Origin: JBBQSN01 sp963825505
Lineage (GTDB): Bacteria > Actinomycetota > Actinomycetes > Actinomycetales > CAWJMD01
DNA: 64,000 nucleotides
Reading direction: 5' to 3'
NCBI GenBank assembly: GCA_963825505.1
Contig: CAWGTL010000007.1
Coordinates: 1 to 64,000 of the forward strand
Numbering within the stretch: position 1 is the stretch's first letter; every line of letters starts with the position of its first letter. This document shows, in pieces, positions 26,402-34,942 of the stretch. The notes under the pieces were generated by a model. That model saw only the letters and a program-made list of their open reading frames with translations, ran no database searches and was not told where the DNA came from. Both the position numbers and the translations under genes were made by a program.

Positions 26402-27802
26402 TCAGCCGGCCCGGGGCGCGGGGACCGTCGTCACCGTGGCCGCACCGTCGGAAGAGGTCACGGTGACCCGGTTCCGTCCGGAGTGCTTGGACGCGTACAA
26501 CGCCGCGTCCGACACCCCCAGCAGCATCTCGGTGCTCGTGATCGAGCGGTCGGTCGTGGACGCCCCGCCCAGGCTGACGGTCACCCGCACCTCGGTGCCG
26601 GTCACCGGCACGTACGCCGCCGCCACGACGCACCGGATCCGCTCGCCGATCTCACCGACGTCCGCCGCGCTCGCGCCGGGGAGGATCACGAGGAACTCCT
26701 CACCGCCGGTGCGGACGAGGACGTCGCCCTCGCGCAGCGCGGTCCGGACGATGAGGGCGGTCTCGCGCAGCACCCGGTCCCCGACCAGGTGCCCGTGCTC
26801 GTCGTTGATCGCCTTGAAGTGGTCCAGGTCCAGCGACAGCACGCCGACAGGGCTGTCTCCGCGGATCGCCCTGGCCCACTCCTCCTCGAGCCGCTGCAGC
26901 CCGAACCTGCGGTTGTAGGTGCCGGTCAGGGGGTCGATGGCCGCGAGCCGCTGGAAGCGCTCGTGGGTCATCACGTTGTTCAGAGCCACCGACACCGGGT
27001 CCGCGAACGAGCGCAGGAGCCGGACCACCGCCGGCTCCGGGGCGACGGCGAACGCGAGGACCACGACCCCGACCGGGACGGACCGGTACCGCAGAGGCAC
27101 CAGGACGACCTGGGCGGGGCGGAAGTCGACCAGCGTCGCCCTGATCTCGACCCGCGCGTCGATGCCCAGGCAGACCACGTCGTCCCTCGTGAGCGCGTCC
27201 AGGACCGCAGGGTCCTCGGCCAGCAGGGCCTCTCTCAGACGGTGGTTCGCCACCGGTTCCAGCTGGCCGTCCCGCACCACGGCGAGCACCCCGGCGTCGG
27301 CGCCGCTGTGCTGCAGCAGCGCCGCGAGCGTGGCGGGCGCGAACTCGTCCACCTCCAGGTGGCGGGCCAGCGTCCTGGTCAGCTCCGTGCCCGCCTGCTG
27401 GACCTGGCGCGACAGCGTCAGCGACGCCACCAGGTCGTTGAACGACGCCGCAGCGGCACCCAGCTCGTCGTCCGAGTCCACGGTCAGGCTGCACTCCTGC
27501 GGGGTGCAACGCCCCCAGTCGCCGGTGAAGGAGGTCTCCCGGATGATGCCGCCGACGTACTGCATCTGATCGGAGAGGCTCTTCAACCGGATGCCGACGA
27601 CGCTCCGAGCCAGCAGGTGGTTCACCAGGGCCAGCACCATGCCTGCGACGACGCAGGCCAGGAAGAAGGCCGGTCGCAGCGCGAGATCGGCGGGCACGCC
27701 GAGCAGCACCAGCACCGGCGGGAACGCCAGCCCGACCGCGATACCGAGGGCCAGCATCCACAGCGCGAGGTCGGTGAAGACCTTGCGGGTCATGCGCGGC
27801 AT
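26402..27802 (-). CDS. Diguanylate cyclase (GGDEF) with N-terminal membrane helices, HAMP and GAF-like region
   Basis: 466 aa from ATG 27802. Two transmembrane helices (about 8-28 and 35-57) precede a HAMP-like segment and a GAF-like region (about 150-290). The GGDEF domain (about 300-460) is intact: DHFKAINDEHGH for metal and substrate, and the active-site GGEEF (about 365-369), which is a functional variant of GGDEF. It would make cyclic di-GMP from GTP. I see no EAL domain and no inhibitory RxxD clearly. It is alone, convergent with the histidine-kinase gene and divergent from the ERCC4 protein. Confidence 0.9.
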   Translation of the reverse strand: MPRMTRKVFTDLALWMLALGIAVGLAFPPVLVLLGVPADLALRPAFFLACVVAGMVLALVNHLLARSVVGIRLKSLSDQMQYVGGIIRETSFTGDWGRCTPQECSLTVDSDDELGAAAASFNDLVASLTLSRQVQQAGTELTRTLARHLEVDEFAPATLAALLQHSGADAGVLAVVRDGQLEPVANHRLREALLAEDPAVLDALTRDDVVCLGIDARVEIRATLVDFRPAQVVLVPLRYRSVPVGVVVLAFAVAPEPAVVRLLRSFADPVSVALNNVMTHERFQRLAAIDPLTGTYNRRFGLQRLEEEWARAIRGDSPVGVLSLDLDHFKAINDEHGHLVGDRVLRETALIVRTALREGDVLVRTGGEEFLVILPGASAADVGEIGERIRCVVAAAYVPVTGTEVRVTVSLGGASTTDRSITSTEMLLGVSDAALYASKHSGRNRVTVTSSDGAATVTTVPAPRAG

Positions 27803-27990
27803 CGACGTGGCACCTCTCCTGGACGTTCCTGTCCCATCGGCCGGACCGGCGCCGTCCTGTAGACCGCCGGGTCCACGATCACGAACCGCGCGGTCGCCGC
27901 CCACAGCGTTCGGCGCCCCACCCACCTCGGACACACCGCGAGGCCTGCGCACGGGCGAGCGCCGAACCTCCTGGGGGCACACTGGGTCGG

Positions 27991-29016
27991 GTGGAGCTGC
28001 TGATCGCCCGGAACCCTGATCCGGACAGCTCCCTGCCGTACCTGCTGCGGGTGCCGCTGGGGGGCGGGCTGGTGTTCAGGACCAAGGGGACCTGGCCCAG
28101 GACGAGCGCCGTGTACTGCCACCCGGTGGACGTCGCGGAGTGGCCCGCGGAGCCGGACGTCGTCGAGCGGGTCGCGCTGCGGGCCTGCACGCGCCGTGGT
28201 GCCGCGATCGACGTCATCGCCGACCGCAGCCGCGAGCAGCGGTCCCAGATCGTGTTCACCCGCGCGCGCGGTCGCGAGATGGTGTTCTGGCAGTCGCCGC
28301 GAACCCGCAAGCAGGCCCGTCCGGACGTGCGGCTGCCCACTGCGCGCGCGGCGGGCATCGACGAGCTCGAGATCGTGGTCGACTCCCACGAGCGCTACCC
28401 GTACACCTTCGCCGGGCAGCAGGTCCGCACCGTGCGGCGTGGCCTCACGTGCGGGGACTACGCCGTCACCCGCTCCGGACGCGTCGTCGCCTCGGTGGAG
28501 CGCAAGTCGCTGCCCGACCTGGTCTCGAGCCTGACCGGCGGCCGGCTGCGCTACGCCGTGGCCGAGCTGGCGACCCTCCCCCGTGCGGCGGTGGTGGTCG
28601 AGGACCGGTACTCCCAGGTGTTCACCCTCGAGCGGGTCCGCCCCGCCCTGGTCGCCGACGGACTGGCCGAGCTGCAGGTCCGTTGGCCGAACGTGCCGAT
28701 CGTGTTCTGCGAGAACCGCAAGCTGGCCGAGGAGTGGACCTACCGGTACCTCGCCGCCGCGCACGCGTGGGCCGAGGCGGAGCGTCCCGCGCAGACCAGG
28801 ATCGGCGCGGACGACGGGGCGCCCCACGAGGACGCAGCGCCCGAGGACGACACCGCGCGCGGCGTCGCTCCGGCGCCCTCGACCCGCGAGGTCCGTGACT
28901 GGGCACGCCGGTCCGGCCTGACCGTCTCGGACCGAGGACGTCTGCGTCCGGAGATCGTCCGGGCCTGGCAGCAGGCCCACGCCGAACTCGCCGACGACGA
29001 GGGGGCCGGACCGTAG
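27991..29016 (+). CDS. ERCC4-type nuclease with C-terminal Lsr2-like DNA-binding segment
   Basis: 341 aa from GTG 27991. The middle (about 125-255) is an ERCC4/XPF-type nuclease: IVVDSHERYPY, GLTCGDYAV, and the active-site VERKSLPDL (ERK at residues about 170-172, Asp two or three residues later). The first 125 residues form a separate domain with no known motif. An acidic linker leads to a C-terminal module (about 300-335) with VRDWARRSGLTVSDRGRL, which closely resembles the DNA-binding domain of the actinobacterial xenogeneic silencer Lsr2. So nuclease and Lsr2-type DNA binding are fused. A CACACT box lies 7 nt before the start, so the mRNA may be leaderless. No helicase partner is near. 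Confidence 0.87.
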   Translation: MELLIARNPDPDSSLPYLLRVPLGGGLVFRTKGTWPRTSAVYCHPVDVAEWPAEPDVVERVALRACTRRGAAIDVIADRSREQRSQIVFTRARGREMVFWQSPRTRKQARPDVRLPTARAAGIDELEIVVDSHERYPYTFAGQQVRTVRRGLTCGDYAVTRSGRVVASVERKSLPDLVSSLTGGRLRYAVAELATLPRAAVVVEDRYSQVFTLERVRPALVADGLAELQVRWPNVPIVFCENRKLAEEWTYRYLAAAHAWAEAERPAQTRIGADDGAPHEDAAPEDDTARGVAPAPSTREVRDWARRSGLTVSDRGRLRPEIVRAWQQAHAELADDEGAGP

Positions 29017-29248
29017 GTCCACCCACGCAGGACGCGGCACCCGCAGGTCATCGAGCGCGCGCACGACGTCGTCGAGGCAGAAGATCGACGTCCGTCGACA
29101 AAGGGGTGGCCGTGCGTCTGGTCGTCTTCGCCCTCGGTGCCTCACTCCCGCTGACCCTGGGTGCGTTGCAGGGGGTGGTGTGGCGGAGAACATCACGCCC
29201 GGCGCACGTCTCGCACGCACAGGTAGCCAGCAGCGCGGCGTGGCTCGA
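29017..29248. other. Intergenic region between convergent genes
   Basis: 232 bp between the ERCC4 gene and the FHA gene, which converge here. A short plus-strand frame starting near 29106 encodes a hydrophobic N-terminus but no domain, and I do not call it. No clear terminator hairpin with a T-tract is visible. Confidence 0.35.
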
Positions 29249-30142
29249 TCAGGTCGGACGTCGCGGGCCGTCCGGCCGGGACGTGCGGGACCTGCGGTAG
29301 TCCGGTACCGGCTGCGGCCTCTGGTGGCTCAGCTCGCCGCCCTCGCGCCCGCCGTAGGGCCGACCGTGGTCGGCGTACTCGTCCCGCCAGTAGCTCATCC
29401 GCCACTCGCCCAGCTGGACCCGCGCACCCGACCGCAGCAGGTGCTGGGCGGCGACGGCGCCGTTGACCGAGGTGGCCGCTCCGCCGTCGACGACCACGAG
29501 CCGGTACTCGTCGGCGTCGTCGCAGCGGATCTCCGCGTGCCGGGGAGCGAGTCCCGCGAGACGCAGGTCGGCGTCGGGCGCGCTGCCGATGCGGGTGATC
29601 TCCCGGCGCAGCCGGAACACCTTGCGGGAGGCGCCGCGCCCGGCCGCCGGCCCCGTCGCCAGGACCAGCTGGGGGCGCCCGCCACCCAGGGGGTCGTGCG
29701 TCGTGGTCAGCGGCCCGCGACGGGCGAAGGTGGGAGCGAACGGCATCGGGGTCGTCGGCGGCAGCCCGGGCGCACCGGGTCCGGGCGTGCCGCGCTGCGC
29801 CCTGCGGATCCGCCAGGCCTCGCGCCAGCCGTCGACGCGCACGTGCCGCGACCCCGTGAGCACCCGGTGCACCAGGTTGCTGCGCACCGCCCCGATCGTC
29901 GCCACCGGACCACCCGGTCCGGACAGCGACACGGTCAGGCCGGTGCGCGCCAGTCCCGCGGCGAGGGCGTTCACCTCCCGAGGCCCACGACCGGCCGACA
30001 GCGACAGCAGGTCGTCGCTGTGGACGACGACGTGCGTACCGTCGGCGCGCACGGTGCCGAATAGCGAGGGGGTCGAAGGTCCACCTGCGTCCGAGCCCGT
30101 GACGCTGAACGCCAGGTCGGCACGGATCCTGAGCTGCGTCAC
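29249..30142 (-). CDS. FHA-domain protein
   Basis: 297 aa from GTG 30142. The N-terminal 130 residues are not recognised (they include VHSDDLLSLSAGRG and a beta-rich pattern). A proline/alanine linker follows (about 135-170). The C-terminal FHA domain (about 200-275) has ITRIGSAPDADLRLAGLAPRHAEI and TSVNGAVAAQHLLRSGARVQLGEW, giving the conserved GS and NG that bind phosphothreonine. It starts 4 nt after the stop of the small upstream gene, so the two are co-translated. It probably senses a Ser/Thr-kinase substrate. No kinase gene is near. Confidence 0.83.
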   Translation of the reverse strand: MTQLRIRADLAFSVTGSDAGGPSTPSLFGTVRADGTHVVVHSDDLLSLSAGRGPREVNALAAGLARTGLTVSLSGPGGPVATIGAVRSNLVHRVLTGSRHVRVDGWREAWRIRRAQRGTPGPGAPGLPPTTPMPFAPTFARRGPLTTTHDPLGGGRPQLVLATGPAAGRGASRKVFRLRREITRIGSAPDADLRLAGLAPRHAEIRCDDADEYRLVVVDGGAATSVNGAVAAQHLLRSGARVQLGEWRMSYWRDEYADHGRPYGGREGGELSHQRPQPVPDYRRSRTSRPDGPRRPT

Positions 30143-30146
30143 GGGA

Positions 30147-30428
30147 TCAGCTGGTGTGCGGGCCCGCGCCGGGGCGCTCGTCGTCGCTCGTGGTGATCCG
30201 CAGCGTGCCGTCGAGCTGCCAGGTCGCCCGTGGCGCGTCGTCGCCGGTGTCGCGCGGGACCTGCACCCGCAGGCCCTCGAAGCTGTAGTTGATCGCGGCT
30301 CCGCGACCGGTGAGGAAGGACCACAGGTCGTGGCCCAGATCCGTCCACGACACGTCGGGCGCAGGTGCCTGGAACGTGTTGGCCGCTGCCGACACCCCAC
30401 CGCTCGACTCGGTGCCTGACGTGCTCAT
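30147..30428 (-). CDS. Small conserved-looking protein of unknown function, FHA partner
   Basis: 93 aa from ATG 30428, with a strong GAGGAGAACACG ribosome binding site that decides the start. A Ser/Thr-rich N-terminus, then an amphipathic middle (VSWTDLGHDLWSFLTGRG) and a beta-rich end (NYSFEGLRVQVP, ATWQLDGTLRIT). I recognise no family. It is directly followed by the FHA-domain gene (4 nt gap), so the two are likely partners. Confidence 0.6.
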   Translation of the reverse strand: MSTSGTESSGGVSAAANTFQAPAPDVSWTDLGHDLWSFLTGRGAAINYSFEGLRVQVPRDTGDDAPRATWQLDGTLRITTSDDERPGAGPHTS

Positions 30429-30546
30429 CGTGTTCTCCTCTGGGTCTGGACCCGCCCGGTTGCGTCGGCGCTCCTCATCAGCGTCCTTGGTCATCAGGGT
30501 GTTCGGTCGCAGGAGGCCGTCCGGATGCGCGGGCACCCGCTCCTGG

Positions 30547-30780
30547 TCAGCGCGCCGCGCCGCTGGCGAGCCGGCGTGCAGCAGCGACGCCACCGACCAG
30601 CGCGGCGGCGGTGCGCACCCGATCGGCTCCCAGTCGCGAGTGCGCGTCGTGCTCCTGGTGCCAGTCGGCGGCCGCGACCTCGACGAGGGCGGGGTACAGC
30701 TTGAGGGTCACCACCAGCTGGAAGCCGGCGTGGGCCACCGCTGCGACACCGAACACCCTCTGCGACAACGTCTCAGCCAC
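30547..30780 (-). CDS. Short membrane-like protein, possibly truncated
   Basis: 77 aa from GTG 30780, overlapping the SDR stop by 8 nt. It has one clear helix (VAAVAHAGFQLVVTLKLYPAL) and a short second hydrophobic patch, with an HEHDAHSR-like His-rich turn. This looks like the N-terminal half of a small integral membrane protein family (usually about 130 aa) cut off before its third helix. Being at the end of the TetR/MFS/SDR set, it may be a remnant. Confidence 0.4.
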   Translation of the reverse strand: MAETLSQRVFGVAAVAHAGFQLVVTLKLYPALVEVAAADWHQEHDAHSRLGADRVRTAAALVGGVAAARRLASGAAR

Positions 30781-31462
30781 CGGTGAAGTCGCCGGACGCG
30801 AGCTCGTCCGCGCCGTCGGCGAGTGCGTCGACGATCCGCCGCGCCACGTCGTCCGGGTCGAGCCCCTGCGGCAGCCGCGGGGCCGCCCCCGACAGAGGGC
30901 GGTCGGCCAGGCCGGTCTCGGTGTGGGGCGGACGAACGTCGAGGACGCTCACGCCGCTGCGTCGCAGCTCGGTGCGCAGCGCCGTCCCGGCCGCGCTCAG
31001 GGCGGCCTTGCTGGCGGAGTAGGCCACCATGCCCGGCAGCGGTCGCTCGGCCACCACCGCGCTGAGGTTCACCACGAAGCCGCGCGACTCCTGGAGCAGC
31101 GGCAGCACACGGCGGAGCACGGCGAGCGGGCCGATCACGTTGGTGAGGAACAGCTCCTCGACGACGGCGTCGTCGGTGTCGAGCAGGGAGCCGAACGCGA
31201 CCACCCCCGCGGCGTGCACGAGGCCTTCGAGACCACCGAGCTCGTCAGCGGCGGCGCGCACGATCGCCTCGCCCGCCTCGGCGATGTCGCCCACCACGAC
31301 AGGCACGCCGTCGACCCCCGTCGCCGCGAGCCGGTCCGCGTCGCGCCCTACGAGGATCAGGCGCGCACCGCGGCCTGCGAGCTCGCGGGCGACGCGGGAG
31401 CCGAGGGCACCGCTGGCGCCCACCACCGCGACCCGGGCACCGGAGAGATCACGCGTGGCCAT
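30773..31462 (-). CDS. Short-chain dehydrogenase/reductase
   Basis: 229 aa from ATG 31462. The N-terminal dinucleotide-binding motif is VVGASGALGSRVA (about 11-23), followed by NLSAVVAERPLPGMVAYSASK, which gives the Ser-Tyr-Lys catalytic set (YSASK around 142-146). Classical SDR length. It begins 14 nt inside the MFS gene end, so it is translationally coupled to the transporter. The substrate is unknown; position suggests modification of the compound that the transporter exports. Confidence 0.88.
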   Translation of the reverse strand: MATRDLSGARVAVVGASGALGSRVARELAGRGARLILVGRDADRLAATGVDGVPVVVGDIAEAGEAIVRAAADELGGLEGLVHAAGVVAFGSLLDTDDAVVEELFLTNVIGPLAVLRRVLPLLQESRGFVVNLSAVVAERPLPGMVAYSASKAALSAAGTALRTELRRSGVSVLDVRPPHTETGLADRPLSGAAPRLPQGLDPDDVARRIVDALADGADELASGDFTGG

Positions 31463-32987
31463 GCCCGGACGGTACGGCCGGCTCCCCGGGTGCGCGCGCC
31501 GGACGACCGGGCAGCGCCACCGCGAGGACGACCACCACCACGGACAGCGCGGCGCCCACGACGAACGCCCAGCGCATCCCGCCCAGCAGCGCACCGGTCT
31601 CCTCGACCCCGCGCCCCGCCAGCGACGCAGCCCGCGACGACATCACGGTGACCACCAGCGCCGTCCCGAGCGCCGCCGCCACCTGTTGGAGCGTGCCGAG
31701 CATCGAGCTGGCATGCGAGTACAGGCGCATCGGCACGGCACCGAGGCCGAGGGTGAAGACCGGCGTGAACACCGCTGCGAGAGAGACCATCAGGAGCACG
31801 TGTCCGGCGAGCAGGACGGCGTACGGAGTGGACGCGCCGACCTGGGTGAAGACCACCAGCGCGGCGGCGATGCCCAGGGAGCCGGGCACCACCAGGGGTC
31901 GGCCGCCGAGGCGGTCGAAGACGCGACCCACCGTCGGGCCGAGCAGCCCCATCGCGAGCCCGCCCGGCATCACCAGCAGACCGGTCTGCAGCGCGGAGAG
32001 TCCGCGCACGTCCTGCAGGTAGAGCGGCAGCAGGATCATCGATCCCATCATCGCCATGAACGCCACGGACATCAGGGCCAGCGACAGGGTGAAGGTGCGG
32101 TGCCGCAGGGTGCGCAGGTCGAGCAACGGCACGCTGTGGCGCTGCAGCCAGAGCTGACGCGCGACGAAGACCGCGATGAGCACCAGTCCCGCGACGACGA
32201 CGGCCACCGCACCGAGCACCGAGCCCGCGCCGAACCGGCTCAGCCCGAAGACCAGCCCGCCGAACCCGGCGGCGGCAGCGACGACACTGAACCAGTCGAT
32301 CGCACCCGTCCGGGTCTCGCCCACGTCCTCGAGCCGGCGCAGCCCGACGACGGTGATGGCGATCGCGACAGGCAGCACCACGACGAACAGCAGCCGCCAC
32401 GAGCCGAGGCCGAGCACCACGCCGGACACCGCGGGGCCGAGCGCCGGGGCCACCGACATCGCGAGGGTGACGTTGCCCATCACCCGTCCGCGGTCGTGCT
32501 CGGGGACGACCGTCATCAGGGTCGTCATCAGCAGGGGCATCATCACCGCGGTGCCGCCGGCCTGGACGACCCGCGCCGCGAGCAGGACCTCGAAGGTCGG
32601 TGCCGCCGCGGCGAGCGCGGTCCCGGTGAGGAAGATCCCCATCGCGGTCGAGAAGGCCGCGCGGGTGGTCACGCGCTGCAGGAACCAGCCCGTCACGGGT
32701 ATGACGGCCGCCATCGTGAGCATGAACGCCGTCGACAGCCACTGCGCCGCACGCGCCGAGACCTGCAGGTCGACCATCAGCCGCGGGATCGCGTTGATCA
32801 TGATCGTCTCGTTGAGGATCACGACGAAGGTCGCCAGCACGAGCCAGCGGATCACCGGTGGCGTCGTCGGTCGGCCGTCCGAACGCGCCGGGATGGACGC
32901 GGCCGACGAGGTCGGACTGTGCTTCTCGAGCGACGGCGCGCTGGCTGTGGTCACGTCGGTCAGACCACCGTGCCGCACCGAACTCAT
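31449..32987 (-). CDS. MFS drug exporter, DHA2 (EmrB/QacA) family
   Basis: 512 aa with about 14 predicted helices. Visible family marks are the motif A loop in helix 2-3, MINAIPRLMVDLQVSARAAQWLSTAF and the motif C-like GPAVSGVVLGLGSWR. A 45-residue Ser/Thr-rich N-terminus precedes the first helix. It lies downstream of a TetR regulator (24 nt gap) and overlaps an SDR gene. Role: proton-driven export of a hydrophobic drug or metabolite. Confidence 0.92.
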   Translation of the reverse strand: MSSVRHGGLTDVTTASAPSLEKHSPTSSAASIPARSDGRPTTPPVIRWLVLATFVVILNETIMINAIPRLMVDLQVSARAAQWLSTAFMLTMAAVIPVTGWFLQRVTTRAAFSTAMGIFLTGTALAAAAPTFEVLLAARVVQAGGTAVMMPLLMTTLMTVVPEHDRGRVMGNVTLAMSVAPALGPAVSGVVLGLGSWRLLFVVVLPVAIAITVVGLRRLEDVGETRTGAIDWFSVVAAAAGFGGLVFGLSRFGAGSVLGAVAVVVAGLVLIAVFVARQLWLQRHSVPLLDLRTLRHRTFTLSLALMSVAFMAMMGSMILLPLYLQDVRGLSALQTGLLVMPGGLAMGLLGPTVGRVFDRLGGRPLVVPGSLGIAAALVVFTQVGASTPYAVLLAGHVLLMVSLAAVFTPVFTLGLGAVPMRLYSHASSMLGTLQQVAAALGTALVVTVMSSRAASLAGRGVEETGALLGGMRWAFVVGAALSVVVVVLAVALPGRPARAPGEPAVPSGHGHA

Positions 32988-33011
32988 CGCCCCGCGCCCC
33001 CTGGCCGCGGG

Positions 33012-33605
33012 TCAACCGGCCGGTCGCGCGATGGCGACCATGATCGTGGAGGTGACGAACCGGCCCGCCTCGTGGGCGCTGATCTCGCCGCGGTAGGCGG
33101 CGGCGCTGCCTGCGTGCAGGATCGCCTGGATCGTCGCCACCTGCCACGCGACCGGGACGTCGGTGCGGAAGACGCGCTGCCGACGACCGCGCCGCAGCAG
33201 CTGCTGGACGCGGACGGCCGGCGCCTCGTGCAGGTCGTGGATGCGGTCCGCGGGGAGGACGTGCTCCGCTGCCACCACCAGCGCCCCGTACCGCAGGGTG
33301 AGCTCCCAGGTGGCCTCCATCAACCTCCGCATCGCGTCCACGGGGTCGCCCGAGAGATCGACACCGCCGAGCAGCTCGTCGGAGTGCCCGATGGCGCGGG
33401 CGACGACGGCCTCGACCAGCCCCGGGCGGGAGTCGAAGTGGGAGTACAGCGTGACCCGCCCGACCCCGGCAGCGCGGGCGATCTCGTTCAGGCTGACGTC
33501 GGGGTCCCGGGCGAGGCACTGCGTCGCGGCGTCGATGATCGCCGAGACGTTCCGGCGGGCGTCGGCCCGCAGGGCCCGCGGGGTGCCCGCGGCCTGCGTC
33601 ATCAT
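33012..33605 (-). CDS. TetR-family transcriptional regulator
   Basis: 197 aa from ATG 33605 with GGAGGG upstream. The helix-turn-helix (about 17-60) reads AIIDAATQCLARDPDVSLNEIARAAGVGRVTLYSHF and is followed by an all-helical ligand domain of family length. First gene of the operon that continues into the MFS exporter and SDR, so it most likely represses its own exporter and responds to its substrate. Confidence 0.9.
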   Translation of the reverse strand: MMTQAAGTPRALRADARRNVSAIIDAATQCLARDPDVSLNEIARAAGVGRVTLYSHFDSRPGLVEAVVARAIGHSDELLGGVDLSGDPVDAMRRLMEATWELTLRYGALVVAAEHVLPADRIHDLHEAPAVRVQQLLRRGRRQRVFRTDVPVAWQVATIQAILHAGSAAAYRGEISAHEAGRFVTSTIMVAIARPAG

Positions 33606-33939
33606 CCGCCCTCCGTCGAGGGTGCGTCGATCTTCTCGGAGGTGACGTGCTCGGGGTGCACGTGGCCGAGCAGGTGCTGGACGCCCTTCTCGCGCGACCA
33701 GTCTGTCAGCGCCATGGCCGCCTCACCGACGTAGCCGCGGCCTGCCACGAGGTCCCGACGACCCAGGCGACCTCGGCCTGGTCCCGGTCGGTGTCCACGG
33801 TCGCCTGCACCGTGCCGATCGCACGGCTCTCGTCGCCGTCGGCGAGCCGGACGATCCGGTTCAGCCCGGGATCCAGCCGCAGCCGGCGCGAGCTGATCCG
33901 CTCGGCCGCGAGCGGCGCGGCGCCGGCTGGTCCGGTCAC
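33602..33939 (-). pseudogene. GNAT acetyltransferase, frameshifted and truncated
   Basis: Two frames of one gene are needed. The first (start at 33939) gives MTGPAGAAPLAAERI and GTVQATVDTDRDQAEVAWVV (GNAT strand and beta-bulge). A shift near 33770 then moves to a second frame that continues GRGYVGEAAMALTDWSREKG and HPEHVTSEK, which is the acetyl-CoA-binding helix typical of GNAT enzymes (RGYG-like). No start codon sits before the first frame at the proper distance and the C-terminus ends short. A sequencing error could also explain the shift. Confidence 0.7.
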
Positions 33940-33991
33940 GGTCGTCCACCTCCGAGGTCGAGGCTCAGATCATGCCCGACACGAATGATCC

Positions 33992-34017
33992 TGTACAGGC
34001 GTGTACGAGATGTGTAC
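33992..34017. promoter_or_regulatory. Three TGTAC repeats with helical-turn spacing
   Basis: TGTAC occurs at 33992-33996, 34002-34006 and 34013-34017, spaced 10 and 11 bp apart, so all three lie on one face of the helix. The first two also form an inverted repeat GTACA-ggcg-TGTAC. They lie between the broken acetyltransferase (minus) and the coupled small-ORF/membrane gene (plus), and look like an operator. Confidence 0.5.
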
Positions 34018-34070
34018 CGTGCAGAAACCTGGACACTGATGTTCGGTTTCCATGACGAGAGGATCCAGCG

Positions 34071-34250
34071 ATGGCTTGGAGCACGACCTCCCCGACGCGA
34101 CCGTCGCCCGCACCGGACACGCAGCGGTGGGCGAACGCGCGCTCGGTCCGCGCCTTCGTCCGGCACCACCTGGAGCCGGTCGTCGCGGTGCTCGGCGCGA
34201 TGCTCGCCCGCCGGTCCGAGCACCTGGACCGCTGCGGACGGCGGTCGTGA
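34071..34250 (+). CDS. Small protein translationally coupled to membrane protein
   Basis: 59 aa from ATG 34071, with AGAGGA 8 nt upstream. Content: a Ser/Thr/Pro-rich N-terminus (TTSPTRPSPAPDTQ), then an amphipathic helix RSVRAFVRHHLEPVVAVLGAMLARRSEHL. Its TGA (34248-34250) overlaps the GTG of the next gene (GTGA), a signal of coupled translation. No known family. Confidence 0.55.
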   Translation: MAWSTTSPTRPSPAPDTQRWANARSVRAFVRHHLEPVVAVLGAMLARRSEHLDRCGRRS

Positions 34251-34849
34251 CGACGCACCGGCGCGACCTCGCTGACCGCACCGACCTCGGAGACGCTCGC
34301 GCACGGCGCGGCTGGACGTGGCTGCTGCCTGCCGCCGCCGGGGTGGCCTTCGCCCTCGTCCTGGCCGTCGGCGCCGGCCCCGTGCGCCCGGCGGCCTCGG
34401 CCGTCCTGGCCGCAGCGGCCGTCGTGTACATCGGGGTGGCAGCCACCGGGTCCCGCCGCTCGACCTGGCTCTGGTTCCTGGCCACCGGCGTCCCCATCGC
34501 CGCCGACGGGCTCACCGACGGCGCCGTCGACGCCACCTCGGTGCTGCTCGCCGCAGCGCTCGCGCTGCTCGTCCTCGGACTGGCGCGGCGGGGACTGGGC
34601 AGGGGCACCGACCCGTCGTTGGTCCCGGTCCAGGTGCTCGCCGTCGTCGCCTTCGGCGCGCTCGCGGCCGCCGGTCTGGCGCTCGGGACCCGCGCCGGCG
34701 CCGTCCTGGTCGCCGCCGGGCTGCTCGCGCACGCCGGCTGGGACGGGTACCACCACCGCACCCGCCGGGTCGTGACCCGCCGCTACGCGGTCTTCTGCCT
34801 CGCGCTCGACGCCGTCCTCGCCGTCGGCGTGCTCATCACCTCCTTGTGA
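34247..34849 (+). CDS. Multipass membrane protein of unknown function
   Basis: 200 aa from GTG 34247 (GTGA overlap with the small gene). After a charged N-terminus (THRRDLADRTDLGDARARR) come about six hydrophobic helices, alternating with short loops. A lone WDGYHHRTRR turn (about 165-175) is the only notable polar motif. I recognise no domain. The in-frame sequence after its stop stays open to 35062 (see the small-ORF entry). Confidence 0.6.
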   Translation: MTTHRRDLADRTDLGDARARRGWTWLLPAAAGVAFALVLAVGAGPVRPAASAVLAAAAVVYIGVAATGSRRSTWLWFLATGVPIAADGLTDGAVDATSVLLAAALALLVLGLARRGLGRGTDPSLVPVQVLAVVAFGALAAAGLALGTRAGAVLVAAGLLAHAGWDGYHHRTRRVVTRRYAVFCLALDAVLAVGVLITSL

Positions 34850-34942
34850 GACCAGACCGCAGAACCGATCTCACCCCGAGAGCAACGCACAGACGGGTAC
34901 AGCAACCCCGCCACCGACGACGGCGAGGCCGGTGGGGACGGC

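Noticed and set aside
29106..29300. Short plus-strand frame with a hydrophobic start
   Set aside because: No conserved domain, no ribosome binding site, and it overlaps the real FHA gene on the other strand.
34847..34849. Stop-codon readthrough of the membrane protein
   Set aside because: The following frame is open, but no readthrough context or orthologue evidence is visible, so I list only a small ORF.
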